From positions 1-57,480 of the forward strand of contig NZ_JAOWCB010000034.1 in NCBI RefSeq assembly GCF_026420845.1: 57,480 bases of DNA, in the 5' to 3' direction. Position numbers and translations under genes: made by a program. The stretch's first letter is position 1. Each line of letters starts with the position of its first letter. Origin of the DNA: Streptomyces sp. PR69 (lineage in GTDB: Bacteria > Actinomycetota > Actinomycetes > Streptomycetales > Streptomycetaceae). The notes under the pieces were generated by a model. That model was not told the origin of the DNA, made no database searches, and worked only from the letters and a program-made list of their open reading frames with translations. Below, piece by piece: positions 50,669 through 57,480 of this stretch.

Positions 50669-51091
50669 GTGTCCGGTGGAGAGGTGGCCGGGATCCTGGT
50701 GGCCGTATTCTGGGCGATCCTGGTCTCCTTCCTCGCGGTGGTGCTCGTGAGGCTGGCCCAGACGCTCAGGGCGACCACCCGGCTGGTGACCGAGGTGACC
50801 GACCAGGCGGTGCCGCTGCTCGCGGACGCCTCGGCGACGGTCCGCTCCGCCCAGACCCAGCTCGACCGGGTCGACGCCATCGCGTCGGACGTCCAGGAGG
50901 TCACCTCCAACGCCTCCGCGCTGTCCACTGCCGTCGCCTCCGCGTTCGGCGGGCCGCTGGTCAAGGTCGCGGCCTTCGGCTACGGAGTGCGCCGGGCCAT
51001 CGGACGCAGGGCGCCCGCCGAGCCGGAGCGCCGTACCGTGATCGTCGGACGCACCGTGCCGTCCGCGCGGCGAAAGAAGCGGAAGGGCTGA
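50669..51091 (+). CDS. DUF948 membrane-anchored protein
   Basis: This is a 140-residue protein. An N-terminal transmembrane helix (VAGILVAVFWAILVSFLAVVLVRLAQTL) is followed by a long helical region of methyl-accepting-like heptads (TTRLVTEVTDQAVPLLADASATVRSAQTQLDRVDAIASDVQEVTSNASAL, split here) and a basic end RRKKRKG. DUF948 proteins are small membrane proteins without a known role. GTG at 50669 follows GGTGGAG. It begins the operon that leads through DUF6167 to alaS. Confidence 0.85.
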   Translation: MSGGEVAGILVAVFWAILVSFLAVVLVRLAQTLRATTRLVTEVTDQAVPLLADASATVRSAQTQLDRVDAIASDVQEVTSNASALSTAVASAFGGPLVKVAAFGYGVRRAIGRRAPAEPERRTVIVGRTVPSARRKKRKG

Positions 51092-51098
51092 CGCTGCG

Positions 51099-51461
51099 AT
51101 GTTCCGCCGTACGTTCTGGTTCACCGCGGGCGCGGCAGCCGGCGTGTGGGCCACGACCAAGGTCAACCGCAAGCTCCGGCAGCTGACCCCGGAGAATCTG
51201 GCGGCGCAGGCCGCGGACAAGGCCCGGCACAAGGCCGTCGAGACCGGCCAGCGGCTCAGGGACTTCGCGCTGGACGTCCGTACGTCCATGAACCAGCGCG
51301 AGGCCGAACTCGGTGAGGCCCTGGGTCTGCACACGCCCGTCGACGCGCCGCCGCGAGCGCGCGCGCTTCCGCCGCAGCGGACGCGGGCCGCCCTCGAACA
51401 CAGCGAGCCTTCGCAACCCCAGCACCCCAAGAAGTCATACGACCGGAATGAGGACCACTGA
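51099..51461 (+). CDS. Small conserved protein (DUF6167-like)
   Basis: This is a 120-residue protein. A short hydrophobic N-terminus (RRTFWFTAGAAAGVWATTKVN) is followed by a charged helix (LRQLTPENLAAQAADKARHKAVETGQRLRDFALDVRTSMNQREAELGEALG in parts) and a disordered Pro-rich end. Its last base is shared with the alaS start codon, so it is translated in step with AlaRS. Function unknown; streptomycetes keep this gene before alaS. Confidence 0.82.
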   Translation: MFRRTFWFTAGAAAGVWATTKVNRKLRQLTPENLAAQAADKARHKAVETGQRLRDFALDVRTSMNQREAELGEALGLHTPVDAPPRARALPPQRTRAALEHSEPSQPQHPKKSYDRNEDH

Positions 51462-54130
51462 TGGAGTCGGCTGAAATCCGCCGCCGCTGGCTGAGCTTCT
51501 TCGAGGAGCGCGGGCACACCGTCGTGCCTTCGGCGTCGCTCATCGCGGACGACCCGACTCTGCTGCTGGTCCCCGCGGGCATGGTGCCCTTCAAGCCGTA
51601 CTTCCTCGGCGAGGTCAAGCCGCCCTTCCCGCGCGCCGCCAGCGTGCAGAAGTGCGTGCGCACCCCGGACATCGAAGAGGTCGGCAAGACCACACGGCAC
51701 GGCACGTTCTTCCAGATGTGCGGCAACTTCTCCTTCGGCGACTACTTCAAGGAAGGCGCCGTCAAGCTCGCCTGGGAGCTGCTGACCACCCCGGTCGAGC
51801 ACGGCGGCTACGGCCTCGCCGAGGAGAAGCTGTGGATCACCGTCTACGAGGAGGACGACGAGGCCGAGCGGCTCTGGCGTGATGTCGTCGGCGTCCCCGC
51901 CGAGCGCATCCAGCGCCTCGGCAAGAAGGACAACTACTGGTCCATGGGCGTCCCCGGCCCCTGTGGCCCCTGTTCCGAGATCAACTACGACCGCGGCCCG
52001 GAGTTCGGCGTCGAGGGCGGACCCGCCGTCAACGACGAGCGGTACGTGGAGATCTGGAACCTCGTCTTCATGCAGTACGAGCGGGGCGAGGGCACCGGCA
52101 AGGACGACTTCGAGATCCTCGGCGAGCTGCCCAGCAAGAACATCGACACCGGTCTCGGCCTTGAGCGCCTGGCGATGATCCTCCAGGGCGTGCAGAACAT
52201 GTACGAGACCGACACCCTGCGGGTCGTCATCGACAAGGCCACCGCGCTGACCGGCGTTCAGTACGGGGCCGCCCACGACAGCGATGTCTCCCTGCGCGTG
52301 GTCGCCGACCATATGCGCACCTCCGTCATGCTCATCGGCGACGGCGTCACGCCCGGCAACGAAGGCCGCGGCTATGTCCTGCGCCGCATCATGCGCCGCG
52401 CCATCCGCAACATGCGGCTGCTGGGCGCTTCCGGGCCGGTCGTCGGAGAGCTCGTCGACACCGTCATCACGACGATGGGCGAGCAGTACCCGGAGCTGGA
52501 GACCGACCGCAAGCGCATCGAGACGGTCGCCCTCGCCGAGGAGGCCCGCTTCCTCAAGACGCTCAACGCCGGCACCAACGTCCTCGACGGCGCGGTCAGC
52601 GAGGCCAGGAGCGCCGGCTCCACGGTCCTGTCCGGCGACAAGGCCTTCCTGCTCCACGACACCTGGGGCTTCCCGATCGACCTCACCCTGGAGATGGCCG
52701 CCGAGCAGGGCCTCACCGTGGACGAGGACGGCTTCCGCCGCCTGATGAAGGAGCAGCGGGAGCGCGCCAAGGCCGACGCCAGGGCCAAGAAGACCGGACA
52801 TGCCGACGTCTCCGCCTACCGCGAGATCGCCGACGGCTCCGGCGCGACGGAGTTCACCGGCTACACCAACACCGAGGGCGAGACCACCGTCGTCGGCCTC
52901 CTGGTCAACGGCGTGCCGTCCCCGGCCGCCTCCGAGGGCGACGAGGTCGAGGTCGTACTCGACCGCACCCCCTTCTACGCCGAAGGCGGCGGCCAGCTCG
53001 CCGACACCGGCCGGATCAAGCTGCACAGCGGCGCCGTCGTCCAGGTCCGCGACGTCCAGCAGCCGGTCCCGGGCGTGTCCGTGCACAAGGGCTCCGTCCA
53101 GGTCGGCGAGGTGACCGTGGGCTCCACCGCGTACGCCGCGATCGACGTCAAGCGCCGCCGCGCCATCGCCCGCGCCCACAGCGCCACCCACCTCACCCAC
53201 CAGGCGCTGCGCGACGCCCTGGGCCCCACGGCCGCCCAGGCCGGTTCGGAGAACTCTCCGGGCCGCTTCCGCTTCGACTTCGGCGCTCCGTCCGCCGTGC
53301 CCGGCACGGTTCTCACCGATGTCGAGCAGAAGATCAACGAAGTGCTCGCCCGCGAGCTCGAGGTGCATGCCGAGGTCATGCCGATCGACGAGGCCAAGCG
53401 GCAGGGCGCCATCGCCGAGTTCGGCGAGAAGTACGGCGAGCAGGTGCGTGTGGTCACCATCGGCGACTTCTCCAAGGAGCTGTGCGGCGGCACGCATGTG
53501 CACAACACCGCCCAGCTGGGCCTGGTGAAGCTGCTCGGCGAGTCCTCGATCGGCTCCGGCGTGCGCCGTATCGAGGCGCTGGTCGGCGTGGACGCCTATA
53601 ACTTCCTCGCCAAGGAGCACACGGTCGTCGCCCAGCTCCAGGAACTGGTCAAGGGCCGTCCCGAGGAGCTGCCCGAGAAGATCTCCGGCATGCTCGCCAA
53701 GCTCAAGGACGCCGAGAAGGAGATCGAGAAGTTCCGCGCCGAGAAGGTCCTGGCCGCCGCCGCCGGGCTCGCCGAGGGCGCCCGGGACGTCCGGGGCACG
53801 GCCCTGGTCACCGGCCAGGTCCCGGACGGCACCTCCGCCGACGATCTGCGCAAGCTGGTCCTCGACGTCCGCGGCCGCATCCCGGGCGACCGCCCCGCGG
53901 TGGTCGCCCTGTTCACCGTGGCGGGCGGCCGCCCGCTGACCGTGATCGCCGCCAACGAGGCCGCCCGTGAGCGCGGACTCAAGGCCGGCGACCTGGTGCG
54001 CGCCGCCGCCAAGACGCTGGGCGGCGGCGGTGGCGGCAAGCCGGACGTCGCCCAGGGCGGCGGCCAGAACCCGGACGCCGTAGCCGACGCCATGGCCGCC
54101 GTCGAGCGGCTCGTCGCCGAGACCGCGTAA
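51461..54130 (+). CDS. alaS: Alanine-tRNA ligase
   Basis: This 889-residue class II synthetase has the aminoacylation domain at the N-terminus (RRRWLSFFEERGHTVVPSASL, FFQMCGNFSFGDYFK, then GVPGPCGPCSEINYDRGPE). The editing domain carries HSATHLTH (His573 and His577) and CGGTHV (Cys675 and His679), all zinc ligands. The C-terminal C-Ala domain (about 740-889) ends with the Gly-rich GGGGGGKPDVAQGGGQ and DALAAVERLV-like stretch. No leader structure is seen; the gene lies inside an operon. Confidence 0.97.
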   Translation: MESAEIRRRWLSFFEERGHTVVPSASLIADDPTLLLVPAGMVPFKPYFLGEVKPPFPRAASVQKCVRTPDIEEVGKTTRHGTFFQMCGNFSFGDYFKEGAVKLAWELLTTPVEHGGYGLAEEKLWITVYEEDDEAERLWRDVVGVPAERIQRLGKKDNYWSMGVPGPCGPCSEINYDRGPEFGVEGGPAVNDERYVEIWNLVFMQYERGEGTGKDDFEILGELPSKNIDTGLGLERLAMILQGVQNMYETDTLRVVIDKATALTGVQYGAAHDSDVSLRVVADHMRTSVMLIGDGVTPGNEGRGYVLRRIMRRAIRNMRLLGASGPVVGELVDTVITTMGEQYPELETDRKRIETVALAEEARFLKTLNAGTNVLDGAVSEARSAGSTVLSGDKAFLLHDTWGFPIDLTLEMAAEQGLTVDEDGFRRLMKEQRERAKADARAKKTGHADVSAYREIADGSGATEFTGYTNTEGETTVVGLLVNGVPSPAASEGDEVEVVLDRTPFYAEGGGQLADTGRIKLHSGAVVQVRDVQQPVPGVSVHKGSVQVGEVTVGSTAYAAIDVKRRRAIARAHSATHLTHQALRDALGPTAAQAGSENSPGRFRFDFGAPSAVPGTVLTDVEQKINEVLARELEVHAEVMPIDEAKRQGAIAEFGEKYGEQVRVVTIGDFSKELCGGTHVHNTAQLGLVKLLGESSIGSGVRRIEALVGVDAYNFLAKEHTVVAQLQELVKGRPEELPEKISGMLAKLKDAEKEIEKFRAEKVLAAAAGLAEGARDVRGTALVTGQVPDGTSADDLRKLVLDVRGRIPGDRPAVVALFTVAGGRPLTVIAANEAARERGLKAGDLVRAAAKTLGGGGGGKPDVAQGGGQNPDAVADAMAAVERLVAETA

Positions 54131-54147
54131 GAGGGCAGGGCAGAGGT

Positions 54148-54624
54148 ATGACCGCCGCGATGCGCAGAGGCCGCCGCCTCGCGATCGACGTCGGGGACGC
54201 CCGGATCGGGGTCGCCTCGTGCGACCCCGAAGGGGTCCTCGCCACGCCGGTGGAGACCGTGCCGGGACGCGATGTCCCGGCCGCCCACCGGCGACTGCGC
54301 CGACTCGTGGAGGAGTACGAGCCGATCGAGGTGATCGTGGGCCTGCCCCGCTCGCTCAGCGGGCGGGAAGGCCCCGCCGCGGCCAAGATCCGCATCTTCG
54401 CGCAGCACCTGGCCCGCTCCATCGCCCCCGTGCCCGTCCGATTGGTCGACGAGAGGATGACCACAGTGACGGCCAGTCAGGGGCTGCGGGCTTCGGGCGT
54501 TAAGTCCAAAAAGGGCCGTTCTGTCATCGATCAGGCGGCCGCCGTGGTGATCCTGCAGAACGCTCTGGAGGCCGAACGGGCGTCAGGGGCCCCGCCCGGC
54601 GAGGGCGTCGAAGTGGTTGTCTGA
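54148..54624 (+). CDS. ruvX: RNase H-fold protein YqgF/RuvX
   Basis: This 158-residue putative Holliday-junction resolvase or pre-16S rRNA nuclease has an RNase H fold. The catalytic Asp is in RLAIDVGDARIGVASCDPEG, IEVIVGLPRSLSGREG holds the second acidic strand region, and RLVDERMTTVTASQ and SVIDQAAAVVILQNAL complete the site. The 17-nt gap after alaS and the mltG gene behind it match the actinobacterial order alaS-ruvX-mltG-aroE. Confidence 0.94.
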   Translation: MTAAMRRGRRLAIDVGDARIGVASCDPEGVLATPVETVPGRDVPAAHRRLRRLVEEYEPIEVIVGLPRSLSGREGPAAAKIRIFAQHLARSIAPVPVRLVDERMTTVTASQGLRASGVKSKKGRSVIDQAAAVVILQNALEAERASGAPPGEGVEVVV

Positions 54625-54728
54625 TCGCGATACGGTAACGTTCCGCGCCAAGCGGCGGTGTTCGAACAGCCGCCGCTCAGCGAAGAGGACGGCTCGTCGG
54701 ATGGCTGCCTCGTGGCCCTAGGGGATCG

Positions 54729-56486
54729 ATGACTGAGTATGGCCGGGGCCCCGGCTCCCAACCATGGCACCCTGAGGACCCCCTGTACGGGGACCAGGGA
54801 TGGTCAGGACAGCAGGCCTCGGCCGGCCATGCTCCGTACACCGGCCAGCCGGAGCAGGGCTATGGCCAGTACCCCCAGCAGCCGCAGCAGTACGGCGGTC
54901 AGCACGATCCGTATCAGCAGTACGACGCCCAGCAGCACGGCGCACAGCAGTACAACGAGCAGCAATACGGGCAACAGCAGCCACAGGGCCGGTCCGAGCA
55001 GTACGGCCAGGACTACGGACAGCAGCAGTACGATCAGCAGTCGTACGGGCAACAGTACGGTGCCTGGGACACCGGACAGCAGACGGCCATGCCCTACGGG
55101 GCGGGCATGGCCGACACCTACGGGGGGCAGCAGCCCGGCTATGGCGGCCCTGACGCCGACCCCTACGCCACAGCCGATGCGTACCCCCCACCGCAGCCCC
55201 CGCGCCAGCGCCGCAGCGCCCCCGAGCCCGACCCCGCCCCGCAGGCCGGTTCGGACTGGGAGTCCGGGGACCAGGAAGAGGAGAAGCACCCCTTCTTCAC
55301 AGGCGCCGATGACGACGGCGACGATGTCGCCGCCCCGTCCCGGCGCGGCGGCGGCCGTGACGGCCGCGGCAAGGGCAAAGGACACGGCCCGGGCAAGAAG
55401 AAGAGCCGCAACGGACTCGCCTGCCTTGTCGTCGCAGCGGTGTTCGCGGGCGCCCTCGGCGGCGTCGGCTACTTCGGCTACCAGTTCTGGCAAGGGCGCT
55501 TCGGCGCGCCCGAGGACTACGCGGGCGGCGGCGCCGGCCAGGTGGACGTCGAGATCCCGGCAGGAGCGGGCCTGGGCGAGATCGGCTCCATCCTCAAGAA
55601 GGCGGGCGTCGTCAAGAGCACCGACGCCTTCGTCTCGGCCGCCAACGCCAACCCCAAGGGCAAAACCATCCAGGCGGGCGTCTACCTCCTCAAGAAGGAG
55701 ATGTCCGCAAAGAGCGCCGTCGAGCTGATGCTCAGCCCGGCCAGCCGCAACAACCTCGTCATCCCCGAGGGCAAGCGGAACGCCTTCATCTACGACCAGA
55801 TCGACAAGCGGCTCGAAGTGAAGGCGGGCACCACCGCCGCCGTCGCGAAGAAGGAGGCCAAGAACCTCGGCCTTCCGGAGTGGGCCAACGACAACAAGGA
55901 CATCAAGGACCCGCTCGAAGGCTTCCTCTTCCCGGCCAGCTACCCCGTCGCCAAGGGGATGAAGCCGGAGGACGTCCTGCGGAAGATGGTCGCCCGCGCC
56001 AATGAGGAGTTCGGCCGGCAGGACCTCAAGGCGGAGGCGAAGCGGCTCGGGCTCGACTCCCCGCTCCAGGTGCTCACCGTGGCGAGCCTCGTCCAGGCCG
56101 AGGGCAAGTACAAGCACGACTTCGACAAGGTGTCCCGCGTCGTCTACAACCGGCTCAAGCCGGACAACGTCGAGACCGTCGGACGCCTGGAATTCGACTC
56201 GACGATCAACTATCTCAAGGACCAGAGCAGGCTGGACATCGGCGCGGTCGACGATCTGCGCAAGATCGACGACCCGTACAACACCTACGACATCAAGGGC
56301 CTGCCGCCCGGCCCCATCGGCAACCCCGGTCAGTCCGCGTTCAATTCGGCGCTCAAGCCCACACCGGGACCGTGGTATTACTTCGTCTCGATCACCGAGG
56401 ACGAGACGCTGTTCGCGGTCACCAACGAAGAGCACGAACGCAACCGGCGGAAGTACGAAGAGGCACAGGAGAACAAGGGTCAGTGA
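54729..56486 (+). CDS. mltG: Endolytic murein transglycosylase MltG with Q/Y-rich tail
   Basis: This is a 585-residue protein. Residues of about 30-115 are extremely Gln/Tyr/Gly-rich (QQYGGQHDPYQQYDAQQHG type); then come acidic and basic linkers and one transmembrane helix at about 230-253. The YceG domain follows outside the membrane: LysM-like part, then LVIPEGKRNAFIYDQIDKRL, LEGFLFPASYPV and VASLVQAEGKYKHDFDKVSRVVYNRL with Glu458, ending with LPPGPIGNPGQSAFNSALKP. MltG cuts nascent glycan strands and sets their length. The common ExE motif reads QAE here, so the first Glu is Gln. Confidence 0.93.
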   Translation: MTEYGRGPGSQPWHPEDPLYGDQGWSGQQASAGHAPYTGQPEQGYGQYPQQPQQYGGQHDPYQQYDAQQHGAQQYNEQQYGQQQPQGRSEQYGQDYGQQQYDQQSYGQQYGAWDTGQQTAMPYGAGMADTYGGQQPGYGGPDADPYATADAYPPPQPPRQRRSAPEPDPAPQAGSDWESGDQEEEKHPFFTGADDDGDDVAAPSRRGGGRDGRGKGKGHGPGKKKSRNGLACLVVAAVFAGALGGVGYFGYQFWQGRFGAPEDYAGGGAGQVDVEIPAGAGLGEIGSILKKAGVVKSTDAFVSAANANPKGKTIQAGVYLLKKEMSAKSAVELMLSPASRNNLVIPEGKRNAFIYDQIDKRLEVKAGTTAAVAKKEAKNLGLPEWANDNKDIKDPLEGFLFPASYPVAKGMKPEDVLRKMVARANEEFGRQDLKAEAKRLGLDSPLQVLTVASLVQAEGKYKHDFDKVSRVVYNRLKPDNVETVGRLEFDSTINYLKDQSRLDIGAVDDLRKIDDPYNTYDIKGLPPGPIGNPGQSAFNSALKPTPGPWYYFVSITEDETLFAVTNEEHERNRRKYEEAQENKGQ

Positions 56487-57316
56487 GCAGCAGCACAGCC
56501 AAGCGCGCGGCAGTCCTCGGATCACCCATCGCCCACTCGCTCTCCCCGGTGCTGCACCGCGCCGCATACGCCGCGCTCGGCCTCGACCAGTGGTCCTATG
56601 ACCGCTTCGAGGTGGACGAGGCGGCGCTCCCCGGCTTTGTCGCCGGTCTCGACGACAGCTGGGCCGGGCTCTCGCTGACCATGCCGCTGAAGCGGGCGAT
56701 CATCCCGCTGCTCGACTCCATCACCGAGACCGCGGCCTCCGTGGAGGCCGTCAACACGGTCGTCTTCACCGACGACGGCCGCAAGGCCGGCGACAACACC
56801 GACATCCCCGGCATGGTCGCCGCCCTGCGGGAGCGAGGTATCGAGAAGGCCGACGAGGCCGCGGTGCTGGGGGCGGGCGCCACCGCCTCCTCGGCGCTGG
56901 CCGCACTGGCCCGGATCTGCACCGGCCCCGTCACCGCCTATGTACGCAGCGAGGCCCGTGCCGACGAGATGCGCGGCTGGGGACGGCGGCTCGGCGTGGA
57001 GGTGTGCACCGCCGACTGGAGCCGCGCCGCTGACGCGCTCAGCGCCCCGCTCGTCATCGCCACCACTCCCGCAGGCGCCGCGGACGCACTCGCCGAGTCT
57101 GTGCCCGAGCACCCCGGCACCCTGTTCGACGTGCTGTACGACCCCTGGCCGACGCCGCTCGCCGCCGCCTGGTCCGCACGCGGCGGAGCCGTCGTCGGCG
57201 GCCTCGATCTGCTCGTCCACCAGGCCGCGCTCCAGGTCGAGCAGATGACCGGACGGACCCCCGCTCCGCTGGCCGCCATGCGGGAGGCCGGAGAGCGGGC
57301 GCTCGCCGCCCGCTGA
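56483..57316 (+). CDS. aroE: Shikimate dehydrogenase
   Basis: This 277-residue enzyme reduces 3-dehydroshikimate to shikimate with NADPH. Substrate-site signatures are AVLGSPIAHSLSPVLHRAAY, GLSLTMPLKRAI with the catalytic Lys, and VNTVVFTDDGRKAGDNTDIPGMVAAL with the partner Asp. The dinucleotide fold shows EAAVLGAGATASSALAAL. The GTG start overlaps the mltG stop (GTGA). Shikimate leads to chorismate, the substrate of PabB at the other end of the window. Bases 57317-57480 after it hold no feature I can support. Confidence 0.94.
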   Translation: MSSSTAKRAAVLGSPIAHSLSPVLHRAAYAALGLDQWSYDRFEVDEAALPGFVAGLDDSWAGLSLTMPLKRAIIPLLDSITETAASVEAVNTVVFTDDGRKAGDNTDIPGMVAALRERGIEKADEAAVLGAGATASSALAALARICTGPVTAYVRSEARADEMRGWGRRLGVEVCTADWSRAADALSAPLVIATTPAGAADALAESVPEHPGTLFDVLYDPWPTPLAAAWSARGGAVVGGLDLLVHQAALQVEQMTGRTPAPLAAMREAGERALAAR

Positions 57317-57480
57317 CAGGTGGATTCCGCCCGGACCGTCCGCTTACTGGACCACGCGCCGGGTCGCGGGCCGGGACGTGGGAGGATCAGAGGGAGAGGC
57401 GGGCCACGGCCGTCCTCCCCCGGGAGGCGCAGCCGGGCCGCGCCGTCGCAGTTCCAGGCGCGAGCGAGCATGAGGAGCAC

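Noticed and set aside
50510..53620. Continuation of the minus-strand STAND ATPase frame far upstream, opposite alaS
   Set aside because: The upstream part is antisense to alaS and not protein-like. ATG at 50509 begins a normal N-terminus (PAELNRFIGRADELAELG).
1..57480. CRISPR arrays, insertion sequences, prophage or integrative elements (tRNA genes checked as attachment sites)
   Set aside because: No regular spacer arrays, transposase or integrase genes, and no direct repeat of a tRNA 3' end next to an integrase.

Overview
The window is a very GC-rich (roughly 72%) actinobacterial chromosome segment, almost certainly from Streptomyces or a close relative. The pointers are the sporulation protein SsgB, strong codon bias towards G or C in third positions, frequent GTG starts, and a gene order shared with streptomycetes and, in part, mycobacteria. 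It is a conserved housekeeping region. I see no prophage, insertion sequence, CRISPR array or biosynthetic gene cluster.

Layout. 1-11.5 kb: the tail of an APH-family phosphotransferase, a tRNA cluster (Gly-Cys-Val-Val-Val), pabB-pabC, small regulatory and membrane genes, ssgB, two tRNA-Val(CAC) genes, a DnaQ-like exonuclease, and a tightly joined DUF4365 + unknown gene pair. 11.6-22.8 kb: thrS, a HIT protein, a membrane protein of unknown role, an EF-G-like GTPase, then the phosphatidylinositol / PIM operon (PI-phosphate synthase, acyltransferase, PimA), a gene-free 0.86 kb stretch and a LemA-like gene. 22.9-35.7 kb: a run of co-directional genes, pdxS-pdxT-yebC-ruvC-ruvA-ruvB-yajC-secD-secF-apt-relA, covering PLP synthesis, Holliday-junction resolution, protein export, purine salvage and the stringent response. 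35.8-44.8 kb: DUF349 protein, cyclophilin, metallo-hydrolase, hisS, a four-gene ABC transporter / two-component operon on the minus strand, and a VKOR-like protein. 44.9-57.3 kb: rarA, an iron-box-controlled DUF2470 protein divergent from rpsD, an NB-ARC/TPR ATPase, and the operon DUF948-DUF6167-alaS-ruvX-mltG-aroE.

Most unusual features. (1) RuvC is 535 residues instead of about 170-190. A complete catalytic core is followed by about 365 residues of repetitive Ala/Gly/Pro/Arg/Gln/Ser-rich sequence containing a duplicated block of about 120 codons. All length changes between the copies are multiples of three, and the frame ends in an ATGA overlap with ruvA. (2) A 16/19 match to the IdeR/DmdR1 iron box lies in the 56-bp gap between the DUF2470 (HugZ-like) gene and rpsD. 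(3) The DUF4365 protein has a GID...QLK motif like PD-(D/E)XK nucleases and overlaps a partner gene of unknown function. (4) A family of intergenic modules (CTCAAACGCCGG plus GGGGGC-GGA-GCCCCC hairpins) recurs at operon ends. (5) MltG has a Gln/Tyr-rich, prion-like cytoplasmic tail, and the TPR ATPase has a Thr/Gly-rich tail where related proteins often carry a LuxR helix-turn-helix.

All functions are read from translated sequence by eye; no database search was run.
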